Assembly (NCBI GenBank): GCA_947846985.1
Contig: CANTUZ010000005.1
Location: forward strand, 21,982,389 to 22,046,388
Length of the DNA stretch: 64,000 nt
Source of the DNA: Fratercula arctica
Lineage: Eukaryota > Chordata > Aves > Charadriiformes > Alcidae
Direction: 5' to 3'
Shown: positions 12,783 to 24,657 of the stretch, one piece after another
Position numbering within the stretch: the first letter of the stretch is position 1
How the letters are laid out: every line of letters begins with the position of its first letter
Notes under the pieces: generated by a model
Database searches by the model: none
What the model saw: only the letters and a program-made list of their open reading frames with translations
What the model was told of the DNA's origin: nothing
Position numbers and translations under genes: made by a program

Positions 12783-13004
12783 GCTCTGATACTTCACCAG
12801 CTTGGGCGCTATAGCTTGGCGGAGAAGATTCTCAGAGACGCCGTCCAGGTGAACTCCACGGCCCATGAGGTGTGGAACGGCCTGGGAGAGGTGCTGCAGG
12901 CTCAAGGCAATGATGATGCTGCCACCGAATGCTTCCTGACGGCGCTGGAGCTTGAAGCGAGCAGTCCTGTGGTCCCTTTTACCATCATTCCCAGAGTCCT
13001 TTGA
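12783..13004 (+). CDS. TTC7B: TTC7B terminal coding exon (C-terminal 73 residues)
   Basis: This is the last coding exon of tetratricopeptide repeat domain 7B. The frame opens directly after the AG acceptor at 12781-12782 and runs 73 codons to TGA at 13002-13004; the protein start lies outside the window. Residues 1-25 of the exon ([17 protein letters not shown]...) are the end of one TPR that begins in the previous exon. Residues 28-62 form a full TPR with the expected W31, L34, G35, G42, A47, F51 and A54 spacing. The C-terminus ends in PFTIIPRVL. The strings [19 protein letters not shown] and the final RVL match TTC7B as I remember it, rather than the paralogue TTC7A. Known family role: TTC7 proteins are helical scaffolds that, with FAM126 and EFR3, hold phosphatidylinositol 4-kinase III alpha at the plasma membrane for PI4P synthesis. 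No frameshift or stop is seen, so the gene looks functional here. The exact paralogue is recognised from memory, not from an alignment. Confidence 0.95.
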   Translation, partial: ALILHQLGRYSLAEKILRDAVQVNSTAHEVWNGLGEVLQAQGNDDAATECFLTALELEASSPVVPFTIIPRVL

Positions 13005-13395
13005 GAGGGCATATTGATCAACCCATTTTGGTCTGACTTCTGGGTGAGGAAACCCAGGTGTGTCAGGCTTGCCTGGTAACTGGTTAGTTGGAAAGACTTT
13101 AGAGTTACAGGTAATGAACTCTGGTCTTTAGTGGGAAAGTGGCCAAAACAGTGACGTGATGCAATATCTTGTTGTTAGACTGAGAGAACGAAATGGCTAG
13201 CCAGAACCAAATCACTCATATCGCCTACATCTTTTGCCCTGGTAGTTTTAAAACATCGTTATCTTGTTCATGGGTGATGTGCCATATTTTGTTAGTGATA
13301 CTTGAGTGTTACATAAAATTATAACGGAATCAACTACCAAATGTAGAATAAGTTAAAATTCAGTAGCAGAGCAGACTATTTTTAACACGGCTGTT

Positions 13396-13401
13396 AATAA
13401 A
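13396..13401 (+). terminator. TTC7B: Candidate proximal poly(A) signal (AATAAA)
   Basis: A canonical AATAAA hexamer about 390 bases after the TTC7B stop, followed by a pyrimidine-rich stretch (TGTTCTCTTCCTGCC). It may support a short 3' UTR isoform. The hexamer alone is common in AT-rich DNA. Confidence 0.35.
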
Positions 13402-13758
13402 ACTGTTCTCTTCCTGCCTCTCAACCTCTTTTGGCCCAAAGTCAAAATGTGAATTTTCTGTTTCCATCTCTATTTTAGTCCAGGCCAGAAAATCAGTTGA
13501 GTTCTTGTTTTTAGTTGTTAATAACTGTGATGTGTGGCTGTTATCTCTATTTAGAGCAAAGGCTGAGTACAAGAATATTTATATTTTACCAATGTATGCC
13601 TGTTACAAAAATATATTAGTTATTTAAGTTTAACTTTTTTATGTGAATTCAGAGTTTATTTATCAATGGAAATATGTAAAAAGAAGCCTCAAATGGAATA
13701 TTTACCGACATTCCTTATACATGACCCACACTTGGCTAAATGGGAAGATTATGTTAAT

Positions 13759-13764
13759 AATAAA
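13759..13764 (+). terminator. TTC7B: Candidate distal poly(A) signal (AATAAA)
   Basis: A canonical AATAAA hexamer about 755 bases after the stop. A U/GU-rich stretch follows within 40 bases, which is the usual arrangement of a used cleavage site. It is my preferred end for the TTC7B transcript. Confidence 0.5.
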
Positions 13765-16700
13765 ATGATTTTTAAATGGAACTTTTCCTGTGTCCTGGTT
13801 AAGAACCCAGGGGGCTTGTGAACATATTTTTATGATGTGGGGCCTGTGGCTGGCTGGCCTCAAAAATGAACACAACCAAAATGAAATGCCCTGAGGCCAG
13901 TCTAGAGAAAAGAAGCTGCTATACTCTTTGCCAATTGTATTGTTACGTTAGATTCCAGGTTTCCGTAAATCTCCACTTCTCCTTTTTTACTCCTTCCACT
14001 CCAGCTTTTGATGAAGCCAGATTGCTCTGCCTCTACATAATACGTGAGCAGTTACATATACCTTGGTAGTGCTTGGGAAGAGCATGTTAAATATTTACAC
14101 ACTATTCTTCAGTTTTCCTTACCTGTCTTCAGAGTTCTTTCTCAGCATCTCCTGCACTTTGCACCCCTTGAAGGAAGAGTTGGCTGGTGACGTACCACTG
14201 CCCTATCAGTAGTAATAGAGCCAAATGTTTGGTAGACAAATACTTGCCAGAGTTTATCTGGGATGCGTGGAGAAGAGTCAGTTGTTGCAATGAATATTCA
14301 GGGTGCGTGAGCTGGGGTAGTCTAATGTCTGCTCATTTACAACTCCGGGCTTGTATGGAGCCTGGGAAGAATTCCAGGTTCCCCGTTAGACTGAGTGCTC
14401 CTTGGTATTTGCCTGATCTATCACAAGAAGTGGTTTTAAAGTGCTTAGCGCAAGATAGCAGATGATTCAGAAAAATAACGGCAAATGTTCTTCTTCGTCG
14501 CTCACCAGAGAGCTTGCTCACCTCGAAGGGAAGGAGGATCTCACTGCAACACAGCCTCTGTGCGCTCCAGTGAGAATCTCCAAACGGCAGCAGACTTAAA
14601 CTTGGGGCAGCTCTTCATTTTTGCCTCTCTTTTGCCTCCCTCCCCCCCGCCCCCGCCAGCATTTCATGTGCCTTTTAGGCTGAGGCTACTTTCAAATTGT
14701 ATCTGCTTAGGGCTTAGACCATATGTTCTCTGTGAAATGGACCAAAAGGCTATAATAGGTAGTGTTTTCAAATCTATTTAAAAGCCAGTAGAAATTGTGT
14801 CATCTTGCTCACTGCAAAAACATCAAAGTTTTCCTTCCCCTTTTAAAGTGCCTGTTTTGCATATTTTCTTCCTACTGTCCTTGGCTTTTTTTTCCCCCCT
14901 ATTTTCTATTTGCCAACTGTTCTCTCTTTTCTAGTCCCAGCTCCTAATACATGCTCTGGCCCTGCTGTCTTTTAGCACCCACTGTATGGTACCTGGTGTA
15001 CTAAAAGATACCGTGACACGTTTATTTGCTTAATTCCTGAGCTTTTCCTGAGCTTTTCTGCTGTCACAGTTCAGTTACTTAAATTTGTAATACCTTTCAC
15101 AGACATGCTCCTTCACAATATTTATTCACCTTTAATTATAATATCAAAGATTTTCTAACAAGGCAGTTTGCACGTAGATCTGAGACTGGTGGTCTTCCTC
15201 AAGAGAGCTTCAGGCAAAAGTGGAGAATAGGAGAATTCTGTAATAGCAGAATTTATCTTTGATTCTTCTCATTTAATTTAAAGTCCTGGCCTCTTTTGAT
15301 AAACTTCTGAAGTGGAAAGGTTAGCAGTCTAATTGTGTTGTATCTTTTGTTAGTGGAGAAGTGGCTGCTGTTGTGTATATCGGGTGAACCTGAGTGTTTG
15401 TTTCATTTCTCTTACACTGGAATCAGTTTCACTGTAAATCCACAAGCTTCTGCCTCTTGGGAATAGCCTCGGCTACATATTTTTAAAAATGGATTAGCAC
15501 TGTAGGACTGTACATTCAGGAATTTTCAGGCAGAAGTGGAAATCCTTGCAGCATACGAATTAAACAGCAACACTGGTTTAAACATAGTTTTCAGCTTAAA
15601 AATAAAGTCATGTTTTACAGCTGTAATTTTGTATTTTTTAAATCGAGTAAGAAGGCCAAGAATGTTTTTATATCTATTTTAGTGGATATACAAGAAAGAT
15701 CTGCCTTTTGCAATCCACTTCCAGCCTGCTCTGGTGTCTCAGTCACGGGAGGGAAGCGAGCGATGCCAGTGTGAACAGCCCGTCCCAGGGAAGGACAACC
15801 CTTGGCACCAGTGGGCCAGTGTCAGCTGCATGAGGGTCGCTCCTGGACTTTGTGGCTGACCCCATCTCCGTGTGGATACACAAGTCTATGCGTGCTTCTG
15901 CTCCCCTGGCCCGTGTCAGAAATAATAGCTCTTCAGATGAACGGTGAGAGAAATCGGGAGCTGATCCAGCTGAAAACTAAGCCAACCCCTTGCGCCCTTG
16001 CCCCAGGGTTTTACTAAGCTTTGGGTAGAAGCTTAGTAGTTCTTCAGGTAGTTCTTTCATCTGATTTACTGCCCAAGGAGAAACAGTAACCTGTAGAAGA
16101 GGAGACAGGCCTTCCCCTCCACACAGCAGCCTGTACTTGCACCAGTTTAAGAGGGTTCTTAAATTGCGTTGTCAAGCACTCTAACTGTATCACTATAATG
16201 ACAAGTTGCACAAGCTTGAGGTCTCCCGCCTTTCAACAGGGATCAAATACACTTCTCATCCATGAGACTGGAACGGCAGGTTTCAGAGGAGACTTCCCTT
16301 ACTCTGCAGTGCTTGTGCCGCTCGAAACGATAAACGTTTGTTGTATTAAGCACGTACTGGAGTGTAACAACAATCTCTGTTGCACGTGATTAAAAAGTCT
16401 GACTCCACAGCGCTTACAATAAGAAAACTTATCGTTCAAGCAGTTGATTCAAGTCAATCTCTAATTTTGGTGGAGATAGATAACCATTTTTACCCCACGA
16501 ATTACTTTTTGTTTCTTTTTTTGCTTTCGTGGTTGGTAGAGAATCACAGGAAGAAGAGAACCAGTCCAAGCAGAACTAATGCAACTGTATCTCTGAAAAC
16601 TTTTGTCATTAATTATATGCATTTTAAACATCAAAGGCTATTTTTAAAAATGCCATAATTTTCCTTGAAAAACTGTTTTTTCCTGAGTAGACTGTTCTAC

Positions 16701-18953
16701 TCTGGAATGACAGTATAAGCCTGGGTATATTGGAGTTCCAGATTTACCTCACTAATTCTTTGTTTGTTCAGTTGTCAGTTAAAATGACATTTTTCTTAAC
16801 TGTCAATCAGGTAATCGTCCTCTCTCTAGCATCTACTTAAAAGCCTTGTATGCTGAAATACGCTTTCGGCAAGTACGCTTCTCCAGCGTTTCATCTATTT
16901 AACCTCATCATCTCCAAACTACCTTCTCTGATCCCTGTGTTGGAATGTGCTGCGCTTCCACGTGCGTCTGTGTGACCACAAAAACCTAGCTGCCAAGAGC
17001 CCTACTTGTGGACAACAGGGAAGAGGGGGAATATTCAGCTTCTGGCCTGCGTGGTTTGTCGTCGCTGATTATGTGAAACTTGATGGGACAAGTTTCTCAG
17101 ACGTGCAAAGCCAGCAGCTGGGCTTGAAGAGATGGGACAGTGAAGTTAAACCTAAAGAGAACCAGAAAGAAATCAGAAAAAAAGAACCAGAAGAAAGGCC
17201 CCAAACTTTCTGGGGAAGAAGGGTGCATGTGGGGTGAGTGTTGGTCAAACTTTGTTCTTCCCTATTTCAGGGATACATGGTCCTGAGATGCTGGTTTGCC
17301 ACCGCGTTGGTCACTTGGCCTTTCTAGTTCCCAGTTTAAAGCACCTTTGTAGCCCAAGTGCCTCGTCTCCCTAATTATTATTTCAAAGAGAGAAAACTGT
17401 ACCTTTTAATTTATAAATCCTTTGAAAAGATGTAACCACTTCTGCCCGGCTCCTGTTACGTACCCACTCACGGGACAGAGAAGCACTAGACACCACTGTA
17501 CTGTCATTTTTGCCCATTTTCAGAGTACAATGGCTGACAGACGCTGTCTTCGGGACGCAGTCCGTGAGGCACAGCAGGAGCACACAGCAAAGCTCCTGAA
17601 GGTAGAAGAGGGAGTGCTTTTGCCTTTCTAAATATGCCTTCACTTAGAAAACCTGTTTGGAAGAACTGAGTGTAAAACCCCAGTTTGGACATCAAAGGGT
17701 CGATGAAACGCGTTGTTGTCATGCTGAATTCTTTTCCTCTGTCTCCTTACATGAGACTGGCATCTCTGTGGGAGAGATTCCCCTCCTCTGCTTCATCCAG
17801 GTATGAAGCTCTCCAGCCTGCTCCCCCTGTCTGCCATGGAGTTGCGTGACTAGCTCTTGGCTCCCTCTCTGCCCCGCCCCCCCCAAGAAAGTGACACTCT
17901 TCGGTATGAAATTACTGAAGGTGCCCCCGTCTACCTGGCTTGAAAAAAATAATCACTAGACATAAGGCATAATAAGGTAACGATAATATTTATTAAAGCC
18001 ACAGTGATGTAGCTTTAGAAGGTGTGGAGTCAGTGCTTTTCTGCTTGTTTTTACAGCTGAACCCCCCCACCTCTGCGAGGACGGTGTAGCTGGGGCTCCG
18101 TCTGGTTGGTACAGCTGAGGAGCAAACATCTGGTCAGGGTGTGTGCCCTCGCGCTTGCCACCAAAGAGAAAAAAGGACTTGCTTACAGTATTTTAAGTGT
18201 AATATTTTTCTACACACATGCGCGTGCTCACAGGTTACAGAAAGCCAGGTTACAGGGGCATTTTGCCTTTTGAGAGGACTTGAGGTTCCTCTGTGAGTTC
18301 ACTTCAGCTCCTATAAAGCTGTCTCCTCCATGAAAACAGGCTTTGCTTTTCCGATAGAAAGTTGGCAGTGCCAGAAAAGGAAATTCTGACCCCAATTTTC
18401 ACTTCCAACGCATGTCAGATGTATATCAAATAATGAGCCTGAGACATTATTATTAGTGCAGGTTTTCCCAGGACTGTTGTTTTCCAAACAGCACCGACTA
18501 CTAATGTAGGACTGGAGGGGGCAACAGAGGCCATAAAACATAACAAGTTGCTTCCCTTTCAACTGGCTTACAAAAATAGCTCTTTATCTGGAGTAAAACA
18601 GCAATCTTCTGACTGAACATTTTTTTTTTTTTTAAGGGTCCCGTCCAGGCTTTTTTTCCTTTCTTTCTTCTTTTTAATCTTGCAAGCAAGCGTTCTGGGT
18701 AATGAACTCCTGGGTGCTGGAACAGGAACCCCACAACCTGCCGGGCAGGTCCTGTGGCCAAAGCACCCAGCGCCTGCCTTCACTGACACAGGACCTACAT
18801 GTTCTTAGGCTAAAAGCGCACCACCCGTGTGCTTCAGGAATAAATCCTGATCGCTGGATGACCCTGTTGCCCCGCTTCTGTGGTGCTCCCCCACACCACG
18901 CTGGTGATGAGCCAGAGAGGTTTCTAGGGCAGGTGCTCCTGCCCACTGCCCCC

Positions 18954-18967
18954 GCGCGAGGTGGCAG
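18954..18967 (+). promoter_or_regulatory. Candidate CTCF binding core, + orientation
   Basis: The string GCGCGAGGTGGCAG matches the classic CTCF core CCGCGNGGNGGCAG at every specified base except the first. The next base also fits the extended matrix (AGGTGGCAGC). It lies in a locally GC-rich patch about 5 kb beyond the TTC7B 3' end. Occupancy cannot be judged from sequence. Confidence 0.45.
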
Positions 18968-19026
18968 CACCACATGAAGCAGTAAATCACAGCGCATCTG
19001 TGTGCGAACAATTGCTTCATGATGTG

Positions 19027-19039
19027 TGCTGAGTCAGCC
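19027..19039 (+). promoter_or_regulatory. Candidate Maf recognition element / NF-E2 site
   Basis: TGCTGAGTCAGCC matches the palindromic T-MARE consensus TGCTGAGTCAGCA at 12 of 13 positions. T-MAREs are bound by small/large Maf dimers with NF-E2, NRF or BACH partners. It sits about 60 bases from the CTCF-like core, which makes the pair a plausible regulatory element. The match is by motif only. Confidence 0.35.
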
Positions 19040-22000
19040 AGCATTGGCGTCTGAGAGATTAAAAATAAAAACGCGAGGAGGCACAAGCTCCTCTGGCTTA
19101 TGAAAAGCCCTGGAGAGGGCCCACCAGCAGATGCAAAGAAACCTTTGTACAGTTTCCATCTTCTCCTGCCAGAGAACTCTGGCGTGTTCTTCATCGTCTG
19201 TTTTGGGCTAGAGGCTTCACCTGAAGGAACATGTACTGCAAGGCTGAGCTTCAGCAACAGAAAGGGTTAATGAAAGCATGTCTTGGATGCCAGGTTGTGG
19301 TGCAATTTCATCTTACGCCTGAGCCAAGCCAACAGCAGCTGCTGTTGAACAGGAGACCTTGTCGCTGCATTTGCGTTGCTCCGGTTGTGTTGGCTCTGGT
19401 GAATGTGAGGCTGCAGGGTGAGTCTGACCAGCTCACCATGCTGGTGGCCTTTACTTTTGGGGTTGTTTTTTACTGCAGAGGAGACAGTGGAAGTGGGGAA
19501 GCAACACAAGCCCCTTTCAGCAGTGGCCAGCAACTGGGTAGGTTGGATTATGCGTGTTGAGAACCTGCAGTGTTGTTTCCCGCACTGTTCTCATCGAAAC
19601 AAAGGCTGAAGTAGGGTGGCAGAGCACAAGTTGGTTATGCTGGCAGTTCCCAGCTGGGTCTCACCCACATGTACTCACAAGGCAGTTTTCCCATCCTGGC
19701 TGCAGAGCACCACACTTGCCATAAGAAACACAATAGGAAAGAGCATGGTGGGTTTCTGTTCCCAGCTGAGATGCCTTTGCTGTGAATAGTAGCCTGAGGT
19801 ATTCTGCTCCTGGTGCCTCTTGTTACATTATAGTTTGAAAAATAGAGACTGGGTGATAATAGAGCTGCTCAGGAAAGTTAAAATGCATTCATTACAACTG
19901 TGATGCTGATAATCTGTATGATAAAAATACGCTATGTGCTTATGTGGATGTTCTCGCTCAGGAATAACGTGAACTTTGCTCACTGTAGCTTACAAATGCA
20001 CCACGAGAATTCGTAAGTTGGTGTCTAGCAGTAGCCTAGACCCACAGCTCCCAGCCTTGCTGGAAGTGCCGGAGGAAAGGAGGCACCGATCATATAGGTC
20101 ACAACTGAGAAGACTCAAAACAACTCTCATGGCCAACATACCTCAGTGTGTATCAGCCTCACCCTGTGATTCTTATCTCGGACTTTGATTCCCTGTCTGT
20201 ACAGAATTTGAATAGGAAGTGATGCTATTGCACAACTATTTCCTTTTCTGGCCCCAAAATGGACTTAATTTGTGATTCTTGGCCATTACCACCACCAAAC
20301 ATTCAGTGCTGCATATTGTGGGTTACAGTTTTTTAATCACTCTCTCGCTGTAGGCCCAAATTAGGCCAACAGTAACATAGAGCTCTGGCACATGATGGAC
20401 TGACTGTCCCAGCAGTTTCGCCGTCCTCATGGGACAGCTCTGTCAGCATCCAGCCTTTGTGGACATTTCTAGTAGGCTTTTCACTGAGTGTGACACACTG
20501 CGGTATTCAGGATGCAGCCTTAGCTATACTTAGAGAGCAAGGCCACCTCTGGATCCTACTGTTCTTTGAAAGAGAAGGGACCTGTGCCAAGCCCTGCCTA
20601 CACCAGAGGCGTTCTGCAGGTGATAAACTTGGAGCACAACAAGCCCACACTGTTGTAACACCCAGAGAACAGCAACGAGATGGCTGTGGCTATTGCGAAC
20701 ACACAGCAAACAAGGGCTTTGCCCAAAGAGCCTCACTTTATCTGTGAAAATGAGGCACTGGAAGGCTCTAGCTAAAGGTGGGAAAATAATACATTTTCAG
20801 AAGTATTCAGCGTCAACTCAAGTCTTTTCCCAGTAATTTAGCAGGGACAGTCATAAGACAGCTAATGAGCGCTCCTGAGGGCTGGGACATGCTCTAAGAA
20901 AGCTGGACTTCCCACCGTCTTGGAGGTTAGCTTTTTTTGTGAGCAGTTCAAAAGCAGACGTAGATTCTGCCTCCTTTATATGCTGCTCCCCACTACGCAT
21001 ATGTCAGTGCCCTTCTCACGTTCTGATGTTTCAGCTTGCTTTCTGTGCAAAGGGTGGCGCGGATTGGTGACAAGCGCTGCCTCCATCCTGCTCTCCGTCC
21101 TCGATTTCCCATTTCACCGGGGGATGCCGAACAATACACTCCAACAGCTTTTGTGTCCTGATTCCTAGAAGAAAGCATCCTCCAGAGAGCAGCTCGCTCG
21201 GCCTGAGATGCTCAGGCACAGCGGCAGCTGCAGCCTACGTGAAGTGGGGGTGGAATAAATAGCTCGCAAGAAGAGAGGCAGGAAAAATTACAGGGTATGG
21301 CACCATGGCCGGAGCTGCAGCATTCGGGTTCAGCGTGGCGCTGCAATAAGCTTTGTTTTAGCCAGCGTTAGAGTTATGTTGGGTTGTCCTGAAATTGCTA
21401 GCTTTCCTCGTTTGGTAAAAATTCAGGTTTTCTGAATCTTTCGCAGAAATTTTACTGTAGTATCAGTGACCGTGAGTTTTAGGTCTTTATCTTAGTCACT
21501 GGCTTACACAAAAGAAAAAAAGCTTATGTTTTCCACAACTCAGGGACTCTGCGCTCGCCAAGCTTCACTCTCCAGGCTGCTGGTGAGGGCCTTACTCTGT
21601 GCACCATCCAGCCTTTGTGCACCCTGTCTTTCTCCTTGCAGGGCAGCTAGCTTCAAAAGGGGAGCGTTTTCTCCTAAATTTCCCTCCTTACCCTGCTGAT
21701 TGACTGCCTTCCTCCACGCCATGGGAGCTGTGGGTCCAAACGCTGCCAGCCCAGATTGGACAAGTCCTGAACTATCCTATTGACCGGGCAGAAGCTGTAA
21801 CTTCTGGGCTGTTGTTGTAGCCTGGCTAGAGGCTCCAGCAGGGCCTGCCTGCTGTTACTGCTGTCCTGATGTCCCACGTTAGACATGGTCCAGGGACGTT
21901 CACACACCAAACCCGAGGGGACTGCAGCAAGGCAGTGCTGAAGCTTTTGGGGTAGGAAGCAGATATCTAATGGGCCCAACCTGAGCACCTCTGGCTGTAT

Positions 22001-22082
22001 GACACACAAAATTCACAGCTGACAAGCAGAATGCTCTGGGAATTTTAGTGCTTCGAGCCTGCTGACCACTGGTGGGGGGTCT

Positions 22083-22339
22083 AGAAGAAATGTCCTCAAG
22101 TTGTGCCAGGGGAGGTTTAGATTGCAATAGTACAAAAAATTTCTTCACCGAAAGGGTTGTCAAGCATTGGCACAGACTGCCCAGGGAAGTGGTTGAATCA
22201 CCATCCCTGGAGGTATTTAAAAGACGGGCAGATGTGTGGCGCTGAGGGACATGGTTCAGTGGTGGTTTTGGCAGTGTTAGGTTAATGGTTGAACTTGATG
22301 ACCTTAAAAGTCCTTTCCAACCTAGAAAATTCTATGACC
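22083..22339 (+). mobile_element. CR1 LINE 3' end, decayed
   Basis: A plus-strand CR1 3' fragment. It starts at the block encoding the reverse transcriptase C-terminus (AAATGTCCTCAAGTTGTGCC, equivalent to NGLKL) and runs through the CTGCCCAGGGAAGTGG block to the GATGACCTTAAAAGTCC and CCAACC...ATTCTATGA tail. The protein frame is broken: a stop appears soon after the GRF motif and a shift occurs near the ACTGAAAGGGTTG-like block. It is 5' truncated and inactive. Confidence 0.88.
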
Positions 22340-24559
22340 TCTGGAAGTGCTGGTTGCTCTCCTGAATGGTCACCTACATTTGATCAGTGTTCCCAGTGCG
22401 TTCAGCTGGGTGGCACTCCAGATATTACCATCTGGGGGAGATGAGGATTTGTTAACTAAACTCTAAACCTCGGGTGGGGAGTGGAAATGGCATTGAGGGT
22501 CACAGTCTGCCTGGAGCAAATCCACAGGCTGGCAGACTTGAGAGGTTTCACAAGTTAATGCCGGGTACGGCCAATGGTAACCCTCATCCATTGCCCCAGC
22601 ATGGAAACAGCAGCAAAAGCTTGGCTGAGGCCTTGCTTGTGTCCCCAAAGGAAGGTACCTGCTAAACCAGAGCCAGGTCCTGGCTCCTGAGCCAGAGGTG
22701 GACACGGTGCTAGAGCATTGCTACCCACTGATAGACACAGCTGGTGATGATTTGTGACTGTCACCGCTCTGTGCAGACCACTATGTCAGATAGATACACA
22801 GAACTCATAATGAAAACCCATGTTGAGGCCATCCCTTAGCAAAAAAACTCTTACAGTCCTCTTACTGGTGCAACGGCTGAAGACTGGACACCCTGTCTAC
22901 CACCAGAGCTGGAAAGTGGTGCATAGCAAATATGTCCCACATAGTGAACCTGCAGTGAGGTGCTGCACCAGGAATACTGGTTAATGCGAGCTGACTCTGC
23001 TGTTGTGAAAGAGTTCTTTGGGTATCATTCTATACATACGCTTATCCTTAAATTATGTTCTACAAGACACATTTATGTCCTTGGCTGTTACGACTTGGCT
23101 GCTGGCTTACCTCTACCTTGGAAAAGCAAGCCTGATTGATAGTCTTGAACGGCACAACAACTAGTCAGACTCCTAAAGAAGCCAGTGTGACACGGTGAAG
23201 CCCTTCAACCTCCTAGACCTGAGGAATAAAATACCCAGGAATGAATGTAACCTCCAGCAGGAATAAACAGCTCAGCTTTTGCCCAGGTCTTAGCTGAAGG
23301 CCTCAGCAACACCAGCACGCTGGGTGAAGGCCATGTTACGATGGTTCTAGTAACTGTTTTCTGATAGTTTCTGATGTGCAGAAGTCTGGAGTATCCTGAA
23401 AAAGCAACACCACAATGATTCCAATTATTGGCCTCCAGCAAAATTGAGAAAGTCTTCACCATCAGATGCCACCAGCATTTAGATTTATATATTGGCTACA
23501 TGCTCCAGGTTCCTTAGTGTCATTTACTCCAACACCACAGACCTCCTGCACTCGCTAAAGGTGAAATTACAAGCCAGGAAGCCTGAGTAAATAAAGAAAA
23601 ATCACAAATACAGTACTTCAACTATATCAACTACTTCTTGCACATGCACAAACTCCCGTTTCACTGCTATTAGCAGAGCACTCAGGCCCTTACATGCTAG
23701 GTATTTACTGTTTTCTCAGCTCTAACTAGAAGTTTTGTAGGATAAGATGGAAAACACCAACAACCACCTTTGATCACAGTTGACCACCTTTGTATGTCCA
23801 TGGACAATTCCCTGAGGGAGCTAACGCACAGTAACCAGGGCAGGGTGCAGCGTGCTGGCCGTGGAAGGAGGCCTACTGGCAAGCACGGAGTAAGGAACCT
23901 GGAAGAAGTGCATTAAGCCACCTTCTAGAACAAAAGCTTAAATTTCATTAGCCCCATAGGGTGCAAGTGCGCTGTACCTGGTGGACTGTAAATTCCCCAT
24001 ATAGCTTGCTGGGGAAAAGTCTCCCAGGGAAAAGATCAGAGCAATCAGCCCTTCTAACAAATGGACTGAGAATCAAAGGCCTGCAAGGGAGCTCCCTGAC
24101 TTGCACAGGGGTGCCGAGGTGTGTTACCGATAGCCACCCAGCATTTCAAGCAGTTACTGCCAAGCAGCAGACGCTTTCTGCAATGGCTGACATTAAAGGA
24201 GTCCCTGAATATGCATGTTGCCCTCTCTGCTGACAGCTGAGTCTCTGATGTAGTGAAATGCAGAACATCTGCCAAAGGAGCAAGCCTTCCTGAATAAATT
24301 AGCATCCACCTGGGATATGAGCTTGGACCCCTCGACTGGCTGAGACCAGCTAAGAGAGCAGCAAAGGGGCACGGGGGCATCCACGTCTCACTTCCCTAAT
24401 CTACAGGAGGCTGGTGAAAGTCAAAACCACATTGCACGCAGGAAGCACACGGGGGAGCCCCATGGGCCTTGCTCATGTTCAGGTCCTTTCTGGCAGCCTG
24501 GGACTAGACCATGGCAGTTCCCAGGTGACCACGAGAAATAAAAAGACACTCCCCCAAGC
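22340..24559. other. Intergenic, no gene recognised
   Basis: Unique sequence of mixed composition between the CR1 copy and the purine microsatellite. Short overlapping chance frames occur on both strands. No motif, repeat or RNA gene was recognised. Confidence 0.55.
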
Positions 24560-24657
24560 GGAAGGGAGGGAGAAAAGGAAGGAAGGAAGGAAGGAAGGAA
24601 GGAAGGGAGGAAGGGAGGAAGGGAGGGAGGGAGGGAGGGAGGGAGGGAGGGAGGGAG
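24560..24657 (+). repeat. 98-bp pure-purine (GGAA)n/(GGGA)n microsatellite
   Basis: The + strand is purine only. It starts as irregular GGGAGGGAGAAAAGG, then has about six GGAA units, mixed GGGAGGAA units and about nine GGGA units. The GGGA half has GGG runs spaced by one A, which meets the G-quadruplex pattern, and the whole tract is a homopurine-homopyrimidine mirror-like sequence able to form triplex DNA. Frames across it give only Lys/Glu/Gly/Arg or Pro/Ser/Leu/Phe repeats and are not genes. Length is likely polymorphic. Confidence 0.95.

Larger units (their letters stand above)
13005..13785 (+). other. TTC7B: Probable TTC7B 3' untranslated region
   Basis: The stretch after the TGA stop has no continuing frame and becomes AT-rich, as expected of a 3' UTR. 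The end is inferred from the AATAAA at 13759 plus about 20 bases, where a T/G-rich stretch (TTTTCCTGTGTCCTGGTT) follows as a plausible downstream element. An earlier AATAAA at 13396 could give a shorter form, and longer forms using signals outside this stretch are possible. Without transcript data the true end is not known. Confidence 0.55.
13786..22082. other. Intergenic region downstream of TTC7B, no gene recognised
   Basis: Unique sequence, AT-rich at first and GC-richer after about 17.8 kb. The open frames are short, overlap on both strands and match nothing I recognise. No tRNA, rRNA or retroviral structure was seen. The notable parts are the GC-rich patch at about 18.7-19.0 kb, with a CTCF-like core and a Maf/NF-E2 motif. 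Two short C runs occur (near 14641 and 17876), and a run of fifteen T lies near 18620. Confidence 0.6.

Noticed and set aside
15036..15058. Direct repeat of TCCTGAGCTTTT
   Set aside because: Two copies of about 11 bases only, a trivial local duplication.
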